From assembly GCF_003990915.1 (NCBI RefSeq), contig NZ_BHXQ01000008.1, positions 177,959 to 241,958 of the forward strand: DNA of 64,000 bases, given 5' to 3'. Positions 59,291-64,000 of the stretch are shown here, in pieces. A program made the position numbers and the translations under genes. Under the pieces are notes generated by a model. That model did not search any database. It was not told the DNA's origin and worked only from the letters and a program-made list of their open reading frames with translations. Position 1 is the stretch's first letter, and every line of letters begins with the position of its first letter. Origin of the DNA: Chryseotalea sanaruensis (GTDB taxonomy: Bacteria; Bacteroidota; Bacteroidia; Cytophagales; Cyclobacteriaceae).

Positions 59291-59626
59291 TCATCGTAGT
59301 TTTTGATTGTTGGTGTGTCTGTCTTTATCCCGCTGCGTTTTCTTTTCAATATTTTTTTTAAGCGCTGTTGTTAAATCAACACCAGTCTGATTCGCTAAAC
59401 ACATTAAAACCCATAGCACATCGGCCATCTCATCACCAAGGTCTTTATCCTTGTCCGATTCCTTTTCAGACTGCTCCCCATATCGCCTGGCAATTATTCG
59501 CGCCAACTCACCTACCTCTTCTGTTAGAATAGCCATATTAGTAAGCTCATTGAAATAACGAACACCATAGGTTTTTATCCATGCGTCTACTTGTTCCTGA
59601 GCCTCTTTTATCGTGATATCATTCAT
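59291..59626 (-). CDS. MazG-like nucleotide pyrophosphohydrolase
   Basis: A 111-residue all-alpha NTP pyrophosphatase. The metal site is EExxE in ILTEEVGELARIIARRYGEQ and ExxxD in DLGDEMADVLWVLMCLA. These enzymes remove abnormal or excess nucleoside triphosphates. A single-domain size and the DKDLGDEMADVLW segment match the MazG/RS21-C6-like group. It is convergent with the amylase gene (34 bp) and is followed on the same strand by a degenerate repeat-like gap before the VanX-type gene. It is cytoplasmic. Confidence 0.9.
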   Translation of the reverse strand: MNDITIKEAQEQVDAWIKTYGVRYFNELTNMAILTEEVGELARIIARRYGEQSEKESDKDKDLGDEMADVLWVLMCLANQTGVDLTTALKKNIEKKTQRDKDRHTNNQKLR

Positions 59627-59716
59627 ACCTATTAGCCCTTATTAATTAAATAATCTTCAACACTATTCCGCCCTTCTATTACTTACGTCTAATGTCTTAA
59701 GTCTCACTACTTATGT
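59627..59716. repeat. Short TCTAA/TTAGA-rich spacer
   Basis: The gap between the MazG-like and dipeptidase genes contains several near-repeats of ACTTACGTCTAATGTCTTAAG and ACTACTTATGTCT. It resembles dispersed Bacteroidota intergenic repeats and has no coding signal. Confidence 0.4.
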
Positions 59717-60409
59717 CTACTCCAACTCCTCAAAATCGATATCCAACACATCAAACTTTTGCCAACCTATAAAATCAAAATGCCACCACTCCGATGAGTT
59801 TACCTTAAAGCCATGCTTAGCCATTACACTAATAATCAAATCACGATTCTTTTTTACTTCAGCATCCTTAACAATTGTCGATGGCCAAGCCTCCTTCTTA
59901 AACGAATCATACTCAGTAGGCATTTTCAAATTCTTACCAGTCTTCAAATCAACAAGTGTCATATCAATGGCACAGCCACGATTATGTCTTGATCCCTTGT
60001 AAGGTGAAGCTACATAAGTTGTGTCTTTATATACTTCATAAAATTTAACTGTAGCTGAATAAGGCCTGTACGCATCAAAAACTTTAATACCTACTCCATA
60101 AGCAGCAAAACTCTCTTGTGCCTTTTTCAGAGCCTCAGCAACAGGTTTGCGCGCATAAGCTTTTGTCTGTTTGTAAATAATCTCCTTCGTAAAATTATTA
60201 GCCGTGGCATAACGAATATCCAGCATAATTCCGGGAACAAAAGAGGCAAGATCAATCAATTCATTCGCAGAATTCTTCGCAATACTTTTTTGATAGTCCG
60301 CCAGCATTGTTGGATTAAGACCATACTTATAACGCTGACTCCAGCCTGTTGATACTATCAATAGCATCAACGTGGTTCCGTATAATATTTTTCTTACCAA
60401 AATCATCAA
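59717..60409 (-). CDS. VanX/DdpX-type D-Ala-D-Ala dipeptidase (peptidase M15)
   Basis: A 230-residue zinc dipeptidase with an N-terminal signal (MMILVRKILYGTTLMLLIVSTGWSQ), so it works in the periplasm. Zn ligands are the His and Asp in SRHNRGCAIDMTL and the His in EWWHFDF; the catalytic Glu is in the same SSEWWHF motif. The Arg in FDAYRPYSA is also conserved. Such enzymes recycle or trim D-Ala-D-Ala in cell-wall turnover; nothing around it suggests a glycopeptide-resistance cluster. It overlaps dtd by four bases (ATGA). Confidence 0.93.
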   Translation of the reverse strand: MMILVRKILYGTTLMLLIVSTGWSQRYKYGLNPTMLADYQKSIAKNSANELIDLASFVPGIMLDIRYATANNFTKEIIYKQTKAYARKPVAEALKKAQESFAAYGVGIKVFDAYRPYSATVKFYEVYKDTTYVASPYKGSRHNRGCAIDMTLVDLKTGKNLKMPTEYDSFKKEAWPSTIVKDAEVKKNRDLIISVMAKHGFKVNSSEWWHFDFIGWQKFDVLDIDFEELE

Positions 60410-60858
60410 ACCTTATTTTTTGTATCTATAACAATAGTAACTGGTCCATCATTTAATAAATCCACCTTCATATCAGCACCAAAAATACCAGTCCCAATTT
60501 TTTTTCCTAATTCATTTTCAACAGCAGATACAAAATTCTCATATAACGGCACTGCTACAGGTGGCTTAGCGGCTTTGATGTATGATGGCCTGTTTCCTTT
60601 TTTTGTACTTGCATGCAAAGTAAACTGACTTACAACAATGACATCACCAGTTACATCCTTTACACTCAAATTCATCACACCCTCAGCATCATTAAAAATA
60701 CGCATAGCCACAATCTTTGCAGCAAGCCAACTAATATCTTCTTCTGTATCGGCATCTTCAACACCTACCAATACCAAAAGCCCCATGCCTATTTCTGAAT
60801 GCTTAGTGCCCCCGATAGTTACTGATGCGCGACTAACACGCTGAATAACAGCTATCAT
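60406..60858 (-). CDS. dtd: D-aminoacyl-tRNA deacylase
   Basis: A 150-residue enzyme that hydrolyses D-amino acids misattached to tRNA. The SQFTLHA motif near residue 80 and the NDGPVTIVID motif at the C-terminus form the active site; MIAVIQRVSRASVTI is the typical start. Length is standard. It overlaps both neighbours by four bases, so the dipeptidase, dtd, CarboxypepD-like and NAD(P)-binding genes form one operon. Confidence 0.96.
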   Translation of the reverse strand: MIAVIQRVSRASVTIGGTKHSEIGMGLLVLVGVEDADTEEDISWLAAKIVAMRIFNDAEGVMNLSVKDVTGDVIVVSQFTLHASTKKGNRPSYIKAAKPPVAVPLYENFVSAVENELGKKIGTGIFGADMKVDLLNDGPVTIVIDTKNKV

Positions 60859-62114
60859 TTTTCAACATATTTATAATCGGTAGGTAGCATTTCGGCTATT
60901 TTCTCGGACCACCCCAAATATCCCCCCATAAAAACAGTGCGAACATCTTCGTAATACCCATTCGGATATATCTTCAACTCACTACCCATAAAGTGAACAG
61001 TTGATTCTTGAAATCGCTGCGGTGCTCTTCTTTTATCAAGAACGTACAGTACATCTTCTCTTTCTTTATACAATACTTTCAATCTTCCCTTAAACTGAAT
61101 AATGTTTGTACTACCTGGCCTTAGTAAATCAGCTGCCGTTTTAATAGCTCTTCCTATACTATCAATTTTCTCAGGCAATGAACGCATTCTCAAATAATAT
61201 GAGAGACTGTCACTTAAACCTGATCCATTTACAGCAACATTATTATCACCTACACGTCTAACTACCTTCTCTTTCCCAGCATTATTCTGCAAATTCGCAG
61301 TTCGCCAATACCTAATTCTTTCATCAAGAAATTGTTGTGGTAGTCTTTCAGGATTCGCTATCTCATGAAGTTCAAACAATTGAAACTTACTGTTTTCTAA
61401 TTCCTGTTGATAAATTAACCGAACAAGGTGAGCAAACGATCCTTCATATGCTTTTCTTCTTTCATTCTCCCATTTTTTTAATTGTAGATTATTTTTAGGT
61501 CTCAGTTCTTCAAAACGAGGAATACCCAAATATTGCATTCGACTATACTTGTAATCGAGTGTAAAATCAATTAACTGGTAGTTTACCAGATATCCTAATG
61601 CTTTATTTTCCACCACAAGCTCTTTCTTTGCATGTGCCACTAAAACCTTATCTCCAGAATCGAAAAACAGGTGAAGATCCCTGCTGTTAAGTATAGCGAC
61701 TTTAGCAGCGTTAGCAGTAGTTCCAATAAAATTTTCTTTGAAAGTCAAAAAATTCTGCTTCCATTGGGCTGTGTCTGCTTTTACTAATATTTCAGATAGC
61801 TGAACTAACTCTTGCGCCAGTGCCACCTCTAGTTTAAAAGTTGATTCACTAAAATCAAATGAATACTGCTGCGTTTTATAACCGACAAATGAAATGGTAA
61901 GATCGTATTTACCTGAAGGAAATCCTGAAAGAATAAATTCACCCTTACTATCAGTGCTCGTACCTATCGAAGTATTAGCAAAGAATACATTTACATAAGG
62001 AAGAGGTTCGTGAGAAAGAGAATCCCTGACCACCCCTGCAATACTGTTAACTTGTGCTTGTCCGTAAAGACAGGCCGAACAAAAAAATATCAATATTGCC
62101 GCTTGCAATCTCAT
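60855..62114 (-). CDS. Carboxypeptidase-regulatory-like domain protein
   Basis: A 419-residue envelope protein. After a signal peptide (~20 residues, ending AQA), a CarboxypepD_reg-like beta domain covers ~25-105 (SIAGVVRDSLSHEPLPYVNVFFANTSIGTSTDSKGEF). The rest has no recognised domain (SEILVKADTAQWKQNFLTFKENFIG, then polar beta-rich sequence with LQLKKWENERR). It has no TonB plug, so it is not a receptor. It is probably at the outer membrane. It overlaps the epimerase-like gene by four bases. Confidence 0.78.
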   Translation of the reverse strand: MRLQAAILIFFCSACLYGQAQVNSIAGVVRDSLSHEPLPYVNVFFANTSIGTSTDSKGEFILSGFPSGKYDLTISFVGYKTQQYSFDFSESTFKLEVALAQELVQLSEILVKADTAQWKQNFLTFKENFIGTTANAAKVAILNSRDLHLFFDSGDKVLVAHAKKELVVENKALGYLVNYQLIDFTLDYKYSRMQYLGIPRFEELRPKNNLQLKKWENERRKAYEGSFAHLVRLIYQQELENSKFQLFELHEIANPERLPQQFLDERIRYWRTANLQNNAGKEKVVRRVGDNNVAVNGSGLSDSLSYYLRMRSLPEKIDSIGRAIKTAADLLRPGSTNIIQFKGRLKVLYKEREDVLYVLDKRRAPQRFQESTVHFMGSELKIYPNGYYEDVRTVFMGGYLGWSEKIAEMLPTDYKYVEK

Positions 62115-62755
62115 TCCATTTTACGCATGGCATCAGACTCATAAACAATCATCCCTGGCTTATTCAACTTAGCTGCTGTCAACATAGCCATTGCTACACT
62201 ACGCGCTTCAATGGCTTTGTACTTAGCCGGAATAATAAAACCAAAAACCTTGTAGAAAATCTTAGCAGCATCCTCTCCATTTCTCTGCTCACTCCTGCTA
62301 CCTAATAATAGCGATGGCCTGAACACCTTAAATGATTGATAATTTAGCGTCTCAATTGCGTGCTCAATTTCGCCCTTAACTTTATTGTAAAAAATAGATG
62401 ACTTTTCATTTGCTCCCAGTGCAGACACCAACAAATATTGTTCCGCTCCTGCTGCCTTGGCTAACCTAGCTATTTCTAATGGATAAGTGTAGTCCACTTT
62501 TTTAAAAGCATCCTTCGATCCTGCAACACGCATCGTGGTCCCCAAACAACAAAAAATATCTTGCGCAACAATGTCGTTATAATATTCCGTTAACCTGTCG
62601 AAATCAACAACATGATTTTGATACTTAGCATTATCAATCGAAAGCGGTTTACGCGTTAGCACAACTACTTTTCCATATACCGAGTCCGACAAAAGCAAGT
62701 CCAACAACTCCCCTCCTACTAAACCACTTGCTCCGACTAAAAGTGCTGTTCTCAT
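62111..62755 (-). CDS. NAD(P)-binding oxidoreductase, HTATIP2-like
   Basis: A 214-residue atypical short-chain dehydrogenase. The Rossmann motif GASGLVGGELL is at ~8-18; the active site resembles HTATIP2/TIP30 proteins with YLLVSALGANEKSSIFYNKVKGEIEHAI, where the Ser, Tyr and Lys triad is in place. FRPSLLLGSRSEQR follows. It has no signal peptide. The substrate is unknown. It is the first or second gene of a chain that overlaps by four bases with the CarboxypepD-like gene, and lies 12 bp after the DUF7935-like gene. Confidence 0.87.
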   Translation of the reverse strand: MRTALLVGASGLVGGELLDLLLSDSVYGKVVVLTRKPLSIDNAKYQNHVVDFDRLTEYYNDIVAQDIFCCLGTTMRVAGSKDAFKKVDYTYPLEIARLAKAAGAEQYLLVSALGANEKSSIFYNKVKGEIEHAIETLNYQSFKVFRPSLLLGSRSEQRNGEDAAKIFYKVFGFIIPAKYKAIEARSVAMAMLTAAKLNKPGMIVYESDAMRKME

Positions 62756-62767
62756 GCTGACCTAATG

Positions 62768-63289
62768 TTAAAAAGCCTGCTGAATTTCCTTCTTCAATTC
62801 CGATATTGCAAGGGCTATCGGATCTACCGATTTACTCATAGCCCTTTCCATAATTCGCTTCGACAAATCAATGGTGGTTCCTTCTGAAGGCACATCCGTT
62901 ATTGCATCATTGATGGTCATAATCAGATCCTCTTTTGCGTTACGCACCAAATCCCACACCACTTCCGACATAAAAATCTGTTGCGATACGTTGTGATTAT
63001 ACTCATCACGAATTTCATTCAACAAAATCTGTTGAAATTCTTTTGCAGGCAATCCCGGCACAGCCAGTCTAAGTAACAAATTATTAGGACTTATTCTTTC
63101 TAAAAATAATGCCATTCGTTCATATGCTTGTAATCGTAAGGGCAAAGTTGTCTCAATACTTCTTGAGCGTATTTCAAGTTTCTTCAAATCTATCTCCCTT
63201 GCTATAAATGATCTCACCAGCAAATAAGCTGCGTACAAAACGATAGAAGCGGGAACAATAATTTTTATAAGCTCAACAAGTGCGTCCAT
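62768..63289 (-). CDS. Membrane-anchored helical protein (DUF7935-like)
   Basis: A 173-residue protein from the ATG at 63289; a TTG ten codons upstream is less likely. One N-terminal helix (LIKIIVPASIVLYAAYLLVRSFI) anchors it, followed by a soluble helical domain (KLEIRSRSIETTLPLRLQAYERMALFLERISPNNLLLRL, then NEIRDEYNHNVSQQIFMSEVVWDLVRNAKE). I recall this conserved Bacteroidota pattern as DUF7935, but the label is from memory. No catalytic motifs are seen. It is divergent from the IscA-like gene by 59 bp. Confidence 0.75.
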   Translation of the reverse strand: MDALVELIKIIVPASIVLYAAYLLVRSFIAREIDLKKLEIRSRSIETTLPLRLQAYERMALFLERISPNNLLLRLAVPGLPAKEFQQILLNEIRDEYNHNVSQQIFMSEVVWDLVRNAKEDLIMTINDAITDVPSEGTTIDLSKRIMERAMSKSVDPIALAISELKKEIQQAF

Positions 63290-63348
63290 AGAATTATTTA
63301 ATCTTAATTTACGTTTCAAGTTAGGAATTAAACTGCTTACCGCGTACC

Positions 63349-63654
63349 ATGTTCAACAACTTTCAGCCAATAAGCATAACCACCAAAGCAGCCATTGAAA
63401 TTAAGAAAATCATGGCCACAAAGGGTATACCTGCAGAATATGGTTTGCGTGTAGGGGTACGGGGTGGTGGCTGCGGGGTATCACTCATGGTCGGCTTCGA
63501 CAAAAAGAAAGAAAGCGACTCACAATTTATCATCAACGACATCCCTGTATATATCGATAAAAAGCACACCATGTATCTCATTGGCAAACAAGTTGATTTT
63601 GTAGAGACAGAGCAAGGCCGTGGCTTCTCGTTCATCGAACAACCAACATCCTGA
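63349..63654 (+). CDS. IscA/HesB-family iron-sulfur protein with missing C-terminal CxC
   Basis: A 101-residue A-type carrier. ISITTKAAIEIKKIMATKGI, then YGLRVGVRGGGCGVSLMVGFD and MYLIGKQVDFVETEQGRGFSFIEQP follow the IscA/ErpA fold. Family members bind Fe or Fe-S through three cysteines, one in the middle and a CGC-type pair near the C-terminus. Here Cys42 is the only cysteine: the protein ends at FSFIEQPTS where the NPNAxxxCGCG segment would begin. A stop codon follows, and no in-frame continuation is seen. It may be a degenerate paralogue or use a different metal-binding mode. Confidence 0.88.
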   Translation: MFNNFQPISITTKAAIEIKKIMATKGIPAEYGLRVGVRGGGCGVSLMVGFDKKKESDSQFIINDIPVYIDKKHTMYLIGKQVDFVETEQGRGFSFIEQPTS

Positions 63655-63935
63655 TTATATTATTTTGGCGTCCTGCCTGTCTTAATGCAATTAGAGTAGC
63701 TAGCAAAATGAGTTTATCGGCAGTCACCGGGCTGTCCGTTTCAAGTCCGCCCACTGCACAAGACCTTGCGCACTTCGGGCTTTCCACCTAATTTATCCCG
63801 ACACATCGGGATCCCTGGCCGGAAGTTGCGTGTTTAATTAAACAATCTTGTTTCTTAAATAACCGGTGCAGCTCCTATATACTGTCTTCTTTCTACTACC
63901 TTCAATATTCTGTATTCTCTTTATTCAGATGGGCC
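63655..63935. repeat. Gene-free repeat-like region near right edge
   Basis: This stretch contains no plausible gene. It has a CGGGCTGTCCGTTTC segment and a GGGCTTTCC segment around 63728-63792, resembling dispersed intergenic repeats of Bacteroidota, and a perfect hairpin ATCCCGA-CACA-TCGGGAT near 63797-63814. No tRNA or rRNA sequence was found. Confidence 0.4.
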
Positions 63936-63975
63936 TAAAAACAAAAAATCCTGATCACTTACGTAATCAGGATTC
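63936..63975 (-). terminator. Intrinsic terminator for a gene beyond the right edge
   Basis: Arms AATCCTGAT (63947-63955) and ATCAGGATT (63966-63974) pair perfectly around a 10-nt loop. On the minus strand they are followed by a T-rich tract. It should end a minus-strand transcript entering from the right. Confidence 0.75.
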
Positions 63976-64000
63976 TTGTGTTAAAAATAGGCAACGACTT

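Noticed and set aside
59717..60409. Vancomycin-resistance cluster
   Set aside because: Only a VanX-like dipeptidase is present. VanH, VanA and VanRS are absent, and the operon context is housekeeping.
1..64000. tRNA, rRNA, CRISPR, insertion sequence or prophage
   Set aside because: No cloverleaf, rRNA core, regularly spaced repeat array, transposase or phage structural gene was recognised on either strand.

Overview
The window is a piece of a Bacteroidota chromosome, most likely from the Cytophagales. The lineage is suggested by a complete SprA (type IX secretion/gliding translocon) next to ruvA and gcvH, an ECF sigma/FecR/STN-TonB receptor/DUF4249 cassette, LytTR two-component genes, HemJ, FloA, promoter boxes of the TAnnTTTG type and weak Shine-Dalgarno sequences. 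It is mainly a housekeeping region: I see no rRNA, tRNA, IS transposase, prophage or CRISPR array.

Layout. 1-3.2 kb: a 2OG-Fe(II) oxygenase cut by the left edge, a Tat-type Mn-SOD, a tiny Lys-rich protein, and a Calx-beta-like lipoprotein. 3.4-13.1 kb: ruvA, sprA, gcvH, lipA and nfeD. 13.1-19.8 kb: a structured non-coding stretch, then a signalling/uptake cassette (ECF sigma, FecR, DUF2927 lipoprotein, TonB receptor, DUF4249) lying between nfeD and its usual partner floA. 19.8-34 kb: floA, a STAS-like protein, a coiled-coil protein, a histidine kinase, a PaaN-like dehydrogenase operon, an FMN hydroxyacid oxidase, cinA, an E2 acyltransferase, a solitary ParA-like ATPase, a LytS/LytTR pair and an FAD monooxygenase. 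34-41.5 kb: a MacAB-like exporter, 1-Cys peroxiredoxin, Crp/Fnr regulator, MOSC, HemJ, SCO and cytochrome c. 41.5-49.8 kb: a three-gene operon of exported proteins (TPR-CHAT protease-like, PD40-OmpA, and an unknown 737-residue protein). 50-54.3 kb: a Phe/Tyr biosynthesis operon (pheA, aminotransferase, tyrA, DAHP synthase-chorismate mutase). 54.4-64 kb: a small lipoprotein, gcvT, a GxxExxY gene, comB, a GH13 enzyme, a MazG-like protein, a VanX-like dipeptidase, dtd, envelope and NAD(P)-binding proteins, and an IscA-like protein.

The strongest discovery is upstream of pheA on the minus strand. A 21-codon leader ORF (54192-54257) contains eight consecutive aromatic codons, four Phe and four Tyr. 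It is followed by a strong intrinsic terminator placed just before the pheA start, and the leader carries a segment that can pair with the terminator's 5' arm. This is a complete ribosome-mediated attenuator whose codon content matches an operon making both amino acids.

Other points of interest are the ECF/TonB cassette splitting nfeD from floA, a three-way-junction fold upstream of the sigma factor, a GxxExxY gene bracketed by inverted repeats, several unrelated long intergenic inverted repeats, an exported TPR-CHAT operon, an IscA-like protein lacking the C-terminal CxC, and three very small genes.
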